NCBI GenBank assembly: GCA_963971425.1
Contig: OZ020518.1
Span: 16,434,990-16,498,989, forward strand
Reading direction: 5' to 3'
Origin: Bryoerythrophyllum caledonicum
Taxonomy: Eukaryota; Streptophyta; Bryopsida; Pottiales; Pottiaceae
DNA length: 64,000 nt
Below are positions 53,688-64,000 of the stretch, one piece after another. The translations under genes and the position numbers were made by a program. The notes beneath the pieces are model-generated. The model did not search any database and was not told the origin of the DNA. It saw only the letters and a program-made list of their open reading frames with translations. The number at the start of each line of letters is the position of its first letter. Within the stretch, counting starts at the first letter, position 1.

Positions 53688-56600
53688 TCAAATGATATCA
53701 GTCACATCCTCTATGCTAGTTTGGAAGTCACTACAGCCTGCTTCAGTACTATTAACTAGCTCATCTATATCTGATGCCTCAACAAGCACATATCTACTGC
53801 CCTGACGGGTACGAACCTCACGCCATGCTTCACTGGCAGCCCCTGCCCTAGATGCATGCCACCCGTTGCACCTATGAGCCATACCTGCAACGATTGCTGG
53901 ATCAGACAATGTCTGCCCAGATTCAAGAATCCTCTTTTGCAACTTCGCAGCATATATGTGTTGTATATTTTCATACCAAAACTTGTACTGTTGCACAATA
54001 ACACTTGTCCTAGCTCTTGTCCCTCCATGTTGTCTATGGTACTGGCTTAATACTTTAGCAGCATGGTACGATTTCTCCATCCCTTGACAGTTCCAAATAG
54101 ACAAACTCCCATATTTTTCCACAAACCAAGGTCCGTGCTTCACTAGTACATGCTGCAAGCATTGAGAGCACAAAAAAACACATTATTAAAAGTTTAATAT
54201 ACTATATGCAATGGAGATTTTGCTACAACAACAATTACATGGAGGCTATGTCTAAAACTTGCAGATCTTTGCTACAACAACAATCACTACTCAAGCGTGG
54301 GTCAAGGGATGACTTACAATGTAGTGTGTCACATGTCCCTCACCATGGGCACCAATAAAAGCCCTTCCAAAACCCTCAATGACCGATTTATAGTTCCTCC
54401 TTTGGTCATCTGTTAGAACCAACCCTGTGAAGTATGGCTGCAGTGCCTCAAGCATCTCCTACACTCGTCTGTGTTTCACCCTTGCTTGACCGTTCTCCAG
54501 GTTGTTCAACTTTGAAGCAAGCACATCCTTCCAGACCCAATCATTCCCAGACCATGAACTTGGTCCAAACAATTTGCTCGCTAGTACTCCTCCTATGCTA
54601 GGCTTCTGAATCACATTCTCTGTTCTGCCAGATAGCTTCGGGTCCTGCTTCAGCACATAGTTAGATCCCTCCACGCCAATTGCAGACATAGTTTTTTCTA
54701 TAGCATCTATAGCAACCGATCTCCTCTCTTCATCTTGCATGTTTCAAACAAACATGTAGTGGAGATAGAGGACTTTTTCAATGATACGGACCAATACATG
54801 CAAAGTGCATATATGAGTTCTACTAAAGGAAATTGGTAGGATTGGCTTCCATTGGGGATGTGTCTCGATGTCACATGATGGACCTCGAATGATAGGTGCA
54901 AACAATCCTCCTTGCCATGAACCTTTTCCACGAGAAGAGGTTGTTCGTTCTGCTTCAACCGCAGTGCAAGTCCTTAGACGTTCGTGTTGTTTCTCGTAAT
55001 ATATGCAATTCATTTTGCAGGCCAGTCCATGTTGTAGGCCGTACATACACTTGATCGTTTTCATGTCCGCGCTCAAGTGCCACTCCACTAGAAAACTATC
55101 GTGGCCCGGAACTTCTAGATGTTGCTCATGAGATTGTGCTTTGATAATTGCCGGGAAGTCAGTCTCTTGAAACACCCATTAGAGGATGTCATACAATTCT
55201 TTCTCCACCTAGAAGCAACCCACAGGCCAAATCTCTTGCTCTGATTGAACTGAAAAATACCTCTCATTGTTTTTTAGAATATTTGGATCTAGAGCTTGAT
55301 TCATGAGTGTCAGACTCACTCTTTCAAACTTCTTCCCATGGATTACCTCCTCCTCGTCGAGCTTCAACACAAATATCAGCGGAGCACCGTTGCACTCTGT
55401 AATGAATTGAGGTTATTGAAATCAAGTTCACTAGACTCTGCTGCAGCAAATGCTTTCCGACTTAATGCACTTTTCAAGACTCACCTTCAACTGTGATGTT
55501 ATAGAACAACACCATCGATCGTTGAACAACTTCAATATTTGCAAAGAAATTATTTTTGTCGTTGACAATGACCTCTTTCAAATTCCTAACCACCTTTTTA
55601 TTGACCCTCACTTCTTAAATCACTCGCCGGCCATCAATATGGAAGGACTCTCTAGTAAACTGCGGAAGCTTGCTATTCATTTTTCTTCTCAATTTTGCCA
55701 GCCTTGTACTAGAGGGCAAATGGCCATGCTTCAGCTCAGGTGCTACAGATGTGACTTGATATTTGATAACCTTGCAGAGTGCATAGTATCCTCTATGTGT
55801 TACATACTTACCATCACACACTCCCAACATTACCTCCCCACTCAACTCCTTCTATATCTTCTTAAAAACAGTCTGGGTTGCTGCCGCACTAGTTTGACTC
55901 ATTCTAGGTTGCTCCCTAAGCCTTAGAGCCTCACCTACGGACAAAACACTTGCAATAGCACGTGTTGTAGCAGTCTGAGAATCTTTTGCTCCAACCCATT
56001 GTTTCCTCTCTCTACGTGCTTTATTTGATCGCTGCAACTAACTGACAAGTTGCGGTTGAATATGCCCTCATAATATAGTGCGCCGCCGTTTAGCATTCCC
56101 CGATCCTACAAAGCCAATAGAAATAACAAATCCAAGCATAGACAATCACCATCGAATATCCATGGAATTCATCTTCAGATTCCTAATTTCATTAAGCATT
56201 GAATTGGTCCGAAGACAAAAAAGAACATGCATGGGCCAACTATACAGTACGGTGACGACTTAAACATGAGCCACTTAAGAACCTCGTGCAAGTTCATTGA
56301 CGTTCTTAATGCTTTCGATGCAAACACGCTTGCAAAGTCCACTTGGAGTTTCCACCATGGATTTGATATGTGCTTGTAACTTCTCGTCTGCTGCCTTAGA
56401 TTTTTACAAATCCAACTTCAAAGCATTGATCGTCTCTTGGCTTGCTTGAGCTCCAGGAATAGCTGGCATCTTTAATGCTTCACATGTAGCTTCTAAGTTT
56501 TCCACTTTGGTTTGCAGCTGCGCACGTTCCAGAACAAGCGTACTTGTAGTGTTTGACAAACTTTCAACTACACCTCGCTGGACCTCATATTCCTGCTCTA

Positions 56601-56931
56601 AACCTCGAACCACAGAGTGCAAGTTCAATATTTCTTGAACGCCGCTCAGGCGCTTAATGTATCCAAGCATACCCTGCTTGCCGTGGCACAAGAACTCTAG
56701 ATATTCTTTTGTAGTGCGGAAGCTTGGATGTGAATTGGTAGCTGGATCCACTAGATATAAACCATCATCAATCCACAGGTCAATGTGAATTTCACCAGCT
56801 ACCCTCCTCGTCGCAAAGGTTACACGGCTGACTTGATCATGCAAGAGCGTGCCTCTCTTCATAAGTGGAGCATAGCTAGAACTCAACTTGACAGCAAGTG
56901 TACAAGTATTTGTAACATCTCTAAGTGCCAT
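53688..56931 (-). pseudogene. Putative transposase of the 19-kb element
   Basis: ATG at 56931. Exon 1 encodes HIDLWIDDGLYLVDPATN, a coiled coil (LQTKVENLEATCEAL) and GLCKRVCIESIKNVNEL. Later exons have RKQWVGAKDSQTATTRA, GVCDGKYVTHRGYYALC, and after an intron PLIFVLKLDEEEVIHGKKFE. SVQSEQEIWPVG and FLVEWHLSADMKTIKCMYGL follow, next to a Cys pair. Towards the end come GHVTHYI, then WFVEKYGSLSIWNCQGMEKS and YHRQHGGTRARTS. The LSADMKxxKCMxGL...C...Y and late KYGxL..(W/F)xxQGMEK blocks are what I associate with a DDE-type family of large eukaryotic transposons. Introns fit GT..AG. Five or more stops. Exact family unknown. Confidence 0.5.
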
Positions 56932-57608
56932 GCTGAAGCAATGTTAAAATCAGTGTTGTCTACCAATCTGATTATCTGACAAGAAAGTATCACTGGAAAG
57001 TGAATCTAGGACACGTGATACTAAACGTCAAATCATGTCATTGCAAAAACATTGTGCTACAGCAGAATTTAGGTAAACAATTAAAAAGATTTTGCTACAT
57101 CAGAGGTCGAAGACAAGGTTGACAAAAACTTGGCGCATGCCAAACATGCCACATGCCATAAATCACACATCTTCCCATCAATTTATTTTGCCCCTTCTCG
57201 CCCTACTAAAGCTGAGGTGGCATAATTTTTAAAAAGATTTTATAGTACAAGTCATTTTATACTAATTGTGAGTTGGTACAATAAAGCCTCATTTGCATAT
57301 TTTATTGATGTAGTTGTTTGGTACATGTGATACTAAATGGTTTTTCTTTAGACTGAAAGGACGGCAAAAAATTAAAAAATCTGTGAGCTAGAAAGTGTCG
57401 TGATCACGCTGGCATGATCTACTATTGTTTAAGCATGCCATCTCGGATTTGAGCATGCCACATCACAGACCGTGAAGGCATAATCATGCCATTTTGCTTC
57501 GGTGGCTGGTCCTTTGGCTGGACGACAGGGACGACCAACTGCTTGGGCAGGCTTAACGTACCACTGCCCAAGCAAGAATATGCTCAAAGGTACCACGCCC
57601 AAAACTCC
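56932..57608. other. 5' flank of the transposase-like gene up to the right terminus
   Basis: No coding resemblance. Words GGCATGATC/AAGCATGCCA cluster at 57130-57490 and could be subterminal binding motifs, not demonstrated. Confidence 0.4.
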
Positions 57609-57646
57609 CTTAAAGGGCCTCTCAATGACCTCAAATTTTTTCTAAT

Positions 57647-58240
57647 AATGTGAGGAACTCAAGAAGACCCAGCCTAGATTTGTGATGATATTAGGCCTTC
57701 TTATCTTTTCCTCGATAACTATATTGTTCAGCCATCAGGAGCCTTCTATTTCTAGGACGAGGTAGTATCTTAATGGACCTATTTGTAGCGCAAAAGAACT
57801 CATAAAAAACGTAGACAGCCTCTTCAGGTAGAATTTTCGACCCCCGACACTAAACCTCGCTACCTTGTAGTAGGACTAGTCTAAAATATGGCTGATCCTT
57901 CTAATGCTCGGGAATGCATCTTTAAGGGTTCTAATTTCATTGGCATGCCTCTCTGGATTCTTGGAACTCTAGATCACAATAATGTAGTTCTAACGCAATA
58001 GTTAAGAAATTCAACCATACGAGGCCGGATCTTGATATACAATGATATGTTCTTGTCAACATCCTGCACGAGTAACAGACCGTTTACTTGGACAATAAGG
58101 AAATAATTAGAAAGTGGTTCTCTGGCTAGCTAAATGATGTGCTCAAATGCCTCTATATCCCGATCCGCTCCATCCTCATCGGCATCAGGAGTTGGTACAG
58201 CAGAACAAGCTGGTACAGCAGTAAGAGGAATATCCGGTTG
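57647..58240 (-). pseudogene. FCP1-like domain remnants c/a fused by deletion, copy B
   Basis: 57647-57780 continues copy A from about 1263. Near 57785 the similarity jumps to copy A 2835, so about 1.45 kb (FCP1 domain b and its introns) is deleted. 58135-57830 preserves FLIVQVNGLLLVQDVDKN and IRPRMVEFLNYC of domain a, again with Gln where the catalytic Asp belongs. Multiple stops. Confidence 0.6.
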
Positions 58241-58281
58241 AACTACTGATCGATAGATATATAGAAGATATTAGATATACA

Positions 58282-58298
58282 GCCGGTGGGCAGCGGAC
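58282..58298. repeat. Intron palindrome, collinear with 3302-3318
   Basis: GCCGGTGGGCAGCGGAC, eroded arms, in the same intron position as copy A. Confidence 0.75.
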
Positions 58299-58464
58299 AA
58301 AGAAGTGGAACATGAAAATAAATTTAAATTATACATTGCAAACTCAGAAGTACAAACATTGCAAAGGAGTATTGTGTTTGCGGAGTCCAGTACTTTATAA
58401 GCAAGTTAGTGTGCTAAAGGGCAAGAGAATTCTGTTAGATGCACTATCTCTTGACTAACCTTCG

Positions 58465-59480
58465 AAAGTATTGTCCATGCCGTGCGTCACAGGAGGAGCA
58501 GTAGGGGAAGGAACTATGTTGGGATAATCCACAGAGTCATGGGACATTGACGGTTCTCTTGGTGTAGAACCCACGCTAGCCCCCCTCTTTGCCTTTCTAC
58601 CCTTTCCGGAGGAGGTGGCGACCGCTTTTGAGACGGCATCTCCTTGTTGTTCCTAGAATTGCTCCTTGTTGATGGCACCCTGTAGGAAATGATAGCTTCT
58701 TTCGACAGTGCCTTCATGATCTTGGAATTGTTCCTCTGTTTTTTTTGTACTGGCTCACTAACGACGGAACTCTGGGGAGTCTGACCTCAAGTGACTCCGA
58801 AAGCCGCAACAAGAGTATTTCAGTGCGGGTGAATAACCTTCATACTTGGTTGCTTCTTCCAAGTTCCGAGCGCTCACTATTGGAATTGTTGCTTCCTACA
58901 TAACATCACTGAATTTGGAGTAGTCAATGGGCTTGGCTTTGAAGAAGACGCTGGATTATCTCGCAGTACATGCCCGTTGAATTCATTTGGACTTGGTACA
59001 GGCGGCGTTGGTGGCCCACTAATGCTCGGGTCAACGGAGATTACAGGTCGAGGACGGACAAATGCGGTTTGTGTGTGCACAATGGTTTCATCGGCACGTT
59101 GTGCGAACAAGGGGACGGTCATTTGGCTCGCGGAACCACGCCACAACCCCGCCTCAAGTGGTACCATAGTTGGTGTCTTTCCTCCTTTTTGCAGCCTGAT
59201 CAAGTGTGCTTCATTGGAACGAACACCTAAGTCAGCCGTTGTGAGCAGTCCACCATCCTACACCTTGTCATAGAGTTTGATGTCATCCCCTTCATCATCA
59301 CCCAATTTGGTCCCGTTCTTTGAATCCTGGTAAGCTTTAGTCTGTGTAACCACCTCATTGGATACCACAGCAGTCACAACTGAAATTGCTGGCGCAACCA
59401 AGTGAGCTCTCCTCGGTAGGAAGGACATAGCCTTCACTCGATCACTTGCAACCAAAACCTCCGCTTCTTCTCAAACAAAC
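58465..59480 (-). pseudogene. Disordered linker, copy B
   Basis: 59203-58877 is continuous where copy A is frameshifted: LIRLQKGGKTPTMVPLEAG, then SISGPPTPPVPSPNEFNG and ASSSKPSPLTTPNS. 58717-58514 has STRSNSRNNKEMPSQKRSPP, matching copy A PSPRSNSKNSKEVPSQKRSP. It shows that the linker is genuinely coding and Pro/Ser-rich. CAG at 59327-59329 corresponds to TAG in copy A. Confidence 0.55.
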
Positions 59481-59581
59481 TCAATGACTGTTGTTTTGTG
59501 TCGTTGATCGGCAATCAAATATGGCCAGTGATCAATGACTTTCGTTTTGTGTCGTCAACGGCCTAAAGTTAGGGAAGGACC

Positions 59582-60545
59582 CTAAATCAAGGCCATAGCT
59601 GTCACATTGCCTCCGCCCCAAGCGTTGAAGAAGGTGAGACTTAAATCAACCTTCAGTAGTGTGGGTTGGAAAATTGTCCAGAGCAACCCTAAACTCGGAT
59701 GGCATTCTTCCCAGGCTGAGTTCTTGAGCGAGGCCGAGGCAATGTCGTCATAGAGTGGACTCAGAAGCTTTGTCAATCGAGTTACCTTTTGGAAGTGGCG
59801 CAAGCGATCTCGTGGAGCTCACGGTTGATTAAAGATGATGCCTACTTGCACAATCGATCTCTCATCCATGGCGGAGGGACGAAATTTTCCGCTGGAGTCT
59901 AAAAGGTAGCGGATAGTATGGATTGCACAATCCACCTTCTTAGCACGACATTTGATCTCAATCACAAAATTGGACTTGTCATCTGTGATAAAAAGTGAAG
60001 GGCAAATAATTCTCTATCATCCCCCTTTCCTCGCAAAACCCTTTCCGCAACAACTTTGAGTCTGCCCTTGTTGTAGTAGATTGGATCCCCATTCTGATCA
60101 AAGCAAAAGACAACAAATATCTTGTGTGCCGCCTTCTTGAGCCTAAAGTCTCTGGGTTGGTCGATCATGCTTACAACGTCCTCAAGCTCTTTTGCTACCC
60201 GAACATCATAGCGCACGGTATACTCAACCACAACATCATTGCAGTTGAGAGAAAACTTTCTCAACGCTGCATGGAACTGTTGTATAGCGGGGGTGGTACT
60301 TGAAGTAATCCCATTGTACCTCCCTATGAGAAAAGCCTTCCCGATATTGCTAAGCTCAAGCTTGCGTCTGATGTTCAAGATGGTTTTGTTGTTGATGCCC
60401 TTCTCGTCTACAAACTCCTTGTATTCCGCAATTGGCCAAGGGATATAGGTATTATCGCTTGCCTTCTTCAATGAATTTTTTGGAACATCAGCATGAGCTT
60501 GTTCTTGACAAGGTATTCCATCTTCTTATCCTAATACTAGGATTT
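59582..60545 (-). pseudogene. Methyltransferase-like region, copy B
   Basis: 60471-59962 matches copy A 6290-5790 (NTYIPWPIAEYKEFVDEKGI versus NTYSPWPVEEYMQLADKKGI). 59803-59582 ends with FFNAWGGGNVTAMALI, the glycine-rich motif I candidate, conserved with copy A. Frameshifts at about 59960 and 59810 interrupt the part between. Confidence 0.5.
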
Positions 60546-60589
60546 CAACAAAACACCATCTACATCCTTGTCGCGCCCGTCTGTGACCT

Positions 60590-60890
60590 TCAAGTACACC
60601 TTCGCTGCGAGAATTTAATGAAAAGCTTCATGGATTTCTCATCTCGGAGCTCAAGAATGTGTTGAAGGTCTTGGAGGGTGAGGTCGCGTTGAGGGATTTT
60701 GAGGATGGTTTGGAGCTTTTTCCCATCCTCACGAATCAAGTTGCCCCAATCCCATGCGTCGAAGACTTCTTGCCACTTATTATATAGGTCGTCTAGAACA
60801 AAGACAAGGGGCAGCTTCAAGGTGTCCATCTTTAAGTCCTTTCCCAATAGAGTAGCAAGGTATTCCTTCAAAACTCTTGCACAGTGATAT
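60590..60890 (-). pseudogene. Start of methyltransferase-like exon, copy B
   Basis: Open frame with EYLATLLGKDLKMDTLKLPL, DDLYNKWQEVFDAWDWGNLI and LTLQDLQHILELRDEKSMKL. Copy A 6690-6400 is the frameshifted counterpart. It follows the acceptor of the intron containing the 60924 palindrome. Confidence 0.55.
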
Positions 60891-60923
60891 AGAACGCATT
60901 TACATGAGATCAATTGTAATGTT

Positions 60924-60940
60924 GTTGGTTGGCCGCCAAC
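60924..60940. repeat. Intron palindrome, collinear with 6735-6751
   Basis: GTTGGTTGGCCGCCAAC: both arms changed coordinately relative to copy A (GTCGGC.../GTTGGT... with GCTGAC/GCCAAC), so the pairing is kept while the sequence drifted. Confidence 0.8.
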
Positions 60941-60981
60941 GAAAGGAAAGTCATAACATCATACCAGGAATGCTAGAATGT

Positions 60982-61052
60982 GAGCAGTGAGCAGTGAGCA
61001 ATGAGCAGTGAGCGGTGAGCATCGAGCAGTGAGCAATGAGCAGTGAGGAGTA
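60982..61052 (+). repeat. GAGCAGT 7-mer microsatellite
   Basis: About ten units of GAGCAGT with few substitutions. Copy A similarity ends here, so the microsatellite marks the right edge of copy B. Confidence 0.9.
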
Positions 61053-61812
61053 AGCAATTTTTATTTTTTCAGTATGGCACCCTATAACCACAGATTCGGA
61101 GTGATTTACAAGAAACAATTTTACATTGTCACCTATTTCCATGGTATTAAAAAAGTTCAAAATGGAAGAAAATTGGATTACAAAACCCGGAAATAAATTG
61201 TTTGGAGGATATTTGGATGATTATAGATAGATGGATGAATGTAGATAGATGAATGTAGGTGAATTATTGCTCAACTCATAGTTTTAAAATATATAACAAC
61301 TTATAAAATATTAGTAAAAGCTTTTTAGTCTCAGCCAGAGCTAAACGACTACATAGAATGCAATAATTTTTTCATGTGATTTCAACACTAATATTGGCAG
61401 TTTGTAGCGGCTTTCTCGTCAAGACCTCTGACTTTTAGTTGGAGCTAATGGTTGGAGCGAATGGAGTACCTAGTGGTAGAAATATGCTAAAGTGGCAACA
61501 CACTTTGAAAATTCATAAGTGATTCAATTTTCATTGGAAAATCATGAAATCACTTGGGTTGAGAAAAAAACTTGAAGTTCTTTCACTAAAAAACATCTTG
61601 GAAATACTTCAGTTTTTAATTTGCCATTTTCTTTAAAGTCGTGGTCATGGGCCCAAAACTCTAGTTATATGAAGAAAGAAGAAGCCAAGACAAACAGAGT
61701 TGAAAACAAATCGACGAGTTGACATTAACTGACACAACATCTTCAAAATAGAAATTTTTTCTGACATATCTCTGATATTGATCTCTCACTGTTGGAAATT
61801 GAAAAAATTTAA
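61053..61812. other. AT-rich stretch, nothing recognised
   Basis: A short GATRGATGAATGTAG tandem at about 61220-61260; no coding resemblance. Confidence 0.5.
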
Positions 61813-62757
61813 CCTCTAAGGTACCATGACAATTTTACACCAAAAACACTTCAAAATTGTTGGATTCTAGTGCAATGAAAAAAGAAGGAAACAAAAACTT
61901 TTACTTCTTGTTCCGACCGTAGGATCTCCATTAAGACTTATTAAGTAATATACTCTCAAAATTTCATAAACTTTGGCCACACAGATTGGAAGATTATAGT
62001 GTTTGAAGTCAAGCAAGTGGTTTATTTTCTTTCCTGCGTTCAATGGATCAGCAGACTTTGACTTCGCTTGGTGTCAAATTTTTGCACTACACAAGGTCTA
62101 AATCCATTACTATCTTGTTAAGCATGATGTAAGTTCCATATACATCAATTTTTAGAGGTAAAAGACGAGTGTAGCATATTCAAAACAACTGTGGAAGGAG
62201 TGGAGGTTTGAAATTTGTCAATTCACACTTTTATTTTTTGTGAAATTAATATGTTTTTGATTGATAATCCGAATGGTCAATAAGAAGGTTTACACCACAT
62301 ATTGTTGTGGAAAAATTTAAAAGTGAAAAATATAAAGATATCTAGGTTTTATGTAGAAAAGAAGAAGTTTTTTTGGTACCTTGCCCAACAATGAGTGACA
62401 ATGTGTGAAATTGTTTAACTTGGGTTGGTATGCTATTTTTCACTAAAGACAAGAACTTTTTTTGGACAATATATAGGGTAATAATATTACTTGCGAGTAT
62501 TTAAAATCTTACATTCAATAGAATGTCCTAGCAAAAGTTTTTGGAGGTGCCCAAGGCGCCCGCTCTCCCCATTTGAAATTCAAATCCCTATAACTTTTTC
62601 ATCAAATGTCCACTTTAGGGAAAAATTGTTTTTCCACTAAGATCTTGGTAATGCCTTTCTCTGGTAAAAATTTCAGAGAAGAATGTTGGAAATTGACACA
62701 ATAGCAACCTGACCGAACTTTCAAAAAGCCCATTTTTGACACTTGGTCCTTTAGGGG
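61813..62757. mobile_element. piggyBac-type MITE, opposite orientation
   Basis: TTAA at 61809-61812 and 62758-62761. Right end (inverted) CCCCTAAAGGACCAAGTGTC, left end CCTCTAAGGTACCATG. The interior is the reverse complement of the 37359 element (TTTCTTTCCTGCGTTCAATG, CATGATGTAAGTTCC). Confidence 0.75.
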
Positions 62758-62765
62758 TTAAAAAA

Positions 62766-64000
62766 CTTGCTAAGGGGCACCACTGTACCAAGGAGCGCCC
62801 TGAGGGCAAAATTAGTTTTTTTTAAAAACTATTTTTTTAATTAATAATAGTAATTATAGATTTAAATTTTAAATTTTAAAAATTAAATGAAAAGAAAAAC
62901 CAGCCGAGGGGCACCTCGGTACGGAGGAGCGCCATGAGGGCAAAACCAAATAAAAAATAAAAATAAAAAATACATATAAATATATATATTTAAAAAAAAC
63001 ACCTGCCGAGGCACCTCCGTACCGAAGAGCGCCTTGAGGGTGAAACCAAATAAAAAAGTTTTAAAATAAAAATAAAAATAAATTATAAAAAACCACTTAT
63101 TGAGGGACACCTCAGTACCGAAGAGCACCCTGAGGGCGAAATCAAGAGAAACCAAAAATAAAAAAATAAAAAAATACAAGAAACAAATTAAATTAAGAAT
63201 TTAAAAAAATTGTCCCCTACTAAGAAAAAGGATCCTTAAGGGGTTATCCAAATTGCCCATTTGGCACTCCAGAATTCTCCGTAAATTTGAATAAAAATTT
63301 GAAAAATTCTTGTTTCTACTGTAATTTTACATAATTTTACAATTTTTGCTTCCACTACAAGTTGAGTGAGGGGAGAAATGGCACCTTGGTACCAAAGTAC
63401 CCATTCTGCACTCCAAACTTTTATGTAATTTTGAACACTAAAATTCTTGTTTCCACTACAACTTTACATAATTTGAATGAAGGGAAAAATGACTACTTGG
63501 TACCAAAGTGCCCCTTACGTACTCTCAAAGTTTGTGTAATATTGGACATTGAAATTTCTACGTTGAAATGAAGGGTTAAGTATGGTTCCTTGGATTATAT
63601 TTATAGGACTTACTTAATGTTCTTCTTAGAATCTGTAATCTACATTTTTTTAATTGTTCTCCATGAGCTTTTTGGTACCAAGGAGAAGTTCCAATACGCC
63701 TTGTTTGAGTCATCACATCCTTTTTTAAAATTTGAATCTACGTTTTATTGCTTGTTCTTTATGAGGCTTCTCGGTAGGGAGGAGCAGTCCCCAAGGAGAT
63801 TGTTTTTGTTCATCCTCTATACCTTTCTTAGGTTTCCAAACTCTACACTTTGTTCGTTGTATCTTACGAGCCTCCTCGATACCGAGGAACATTATCCATG
63901 GTCATTTTCTTTGGTTTTTTCTTCATGTCTTTCTTGGGATCCTAATATCTACACATTGGTCGTTGTATCATATAAGCCTCCTTGGCACCAAGGAGCAACC
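62766..64000. repeat. Degenerate array of CTYGGTACCRAGG palindromes
   Basis: 62766-63150 has four units (about 105-135 bp) each with GGGGCACCTCGGTACGGAGGAGCGCC-like cores, split by A/T-rich spacers. 63365-64000 has further, more diverged cores: CCTTGGTACCAAAG, ACTTGGTACCAAAG, TTTGGTACCAAGGAG, CTCGGTAGGGAGGAG, CCTCGATACCGAGGA and CCTTGGCACCAAGGAG, spaced about 100-130 bp. No genes. The array runs off the right edge. Confidence 0.8.

Larger units (their letters stand above)
38590..57646. mobile_element. ~19-kb DNA element with terminal inverted repeats
   Basis: The collinear FCP1-like exon of copy A is uninterrupted at about 1262, while copy B is split here. Inverted ends match over about 35 bp with an exact 13-bp core GGTCATTGAGAGG at 38606-38618 and its complement at 57618-57630; both outer ends read ATTAGA. 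Flanks AACATTAG and AATGTGAG could be an eroded 8-bp target duplication (5/8). Inside are four decayed gene blocks (39.0 +, 45-46 -, 51-53 +, 53.7-56.9 - kb), nested piggyBac-type MITEs and minisatellites. The superfamily is uncertain (hAT- or Mutator-like by duplication length). Some of the length is later insertions. Confidence 0.65.

Noticed and set aside
60951..61160. Open frame encoding LLTAHCS repeats
   Set aside because: Translation of the 7-mer microsatellite; not a gene.
62883..63179. Phe/Tyr-rich hydrophobic open frame resembling a membrane protein
   Set aside because: Produced by A/T-rich spacers of the tandem array; repeats every array unit and has no independent support.

Overview
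The window looks like nuclear DNA of a large, repeat-rich green-lineage genome (land plant or streptophyte/green alga). The signs are spliceosomal introns with GT..AG ends, degenerate TTTAGGG-type telomere-like tracts, a twin gene resembling plant cell-wall DUF642 proteins, AT-rich gene-poor DNA, and nested DNA transposons of several plant-type superfamilies. I cannot place it more precisely. No rRNA, tRNA, CRISPR array or bacterial operon was seen. Nearly every protein-coding stretch is a decayed mobile-element gene; the two DUF642-like genes are the only clearly intact ones.

Layout. 1-14.3 kb (copy A): a minus-strand multi-exon gene encodes, in transcription order, a ParB-like domain (8.2-6.8 kb), a methyltransferase-like region (6.7-5.4 and about 4.5 kb), a disordered linker (4.3-3.5 kb) and four FCP1/NLI-phosphatase-like domains (3.26 kb down to the left edge). 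Divergently, on the plus strand from 9.8 to 13.8 kb, lies a decayed DUF7869-type transposase-like gene. A 17-23 bp GC-rich palindrome (type GTCGGCGG-G-CCGCCGAC) sits in every intron I could delimit in this cluster. 14.3-24.5 kb: AT-rich DNA with a Ty3/gypsy-type C-terminal remnant carrying a degraded PHD finger, a Harbinger-like MITE, a decayed unknown gene at 18 kb, and a 1.75 kb element with long inverted ends. 24.56-33.72 kb: a large inverted repeat with two arms of about 2.44 kb, each holding one secreted DUF642-like gene. The 4.3 kb spacer contains a MULE-type element with a perfect 9-bp target duplication, two small GAGCATCTCCAC-ended MITEs and a pogo-type MITE. 33.7-61 kb (copy B): a second, collinear, same-strand copy of the minus-strand cluster, broken by two TTAA-flanked piggyBac-type MITEs and by one element of about 19 kb (38.59-57.65 kb) with its own inverted termini, several decayed genes and a putative transposase. 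61-64 kb: another piggyBac-type MITE and a degenerate array of CTYGGTACCRAGG palindromes.

Interpretation. Copies A and B look like members of a large mobile-element family that pairs a DUF7869-type gene with a ParB/methyltransferase/FCP1-like multidomain gene. Comparing A with B gives empty-site evidence for insertions and shows a CAG to TAG change behind at least one in-frame stop. All domain names rest on motif recognition by eye, without database searches.
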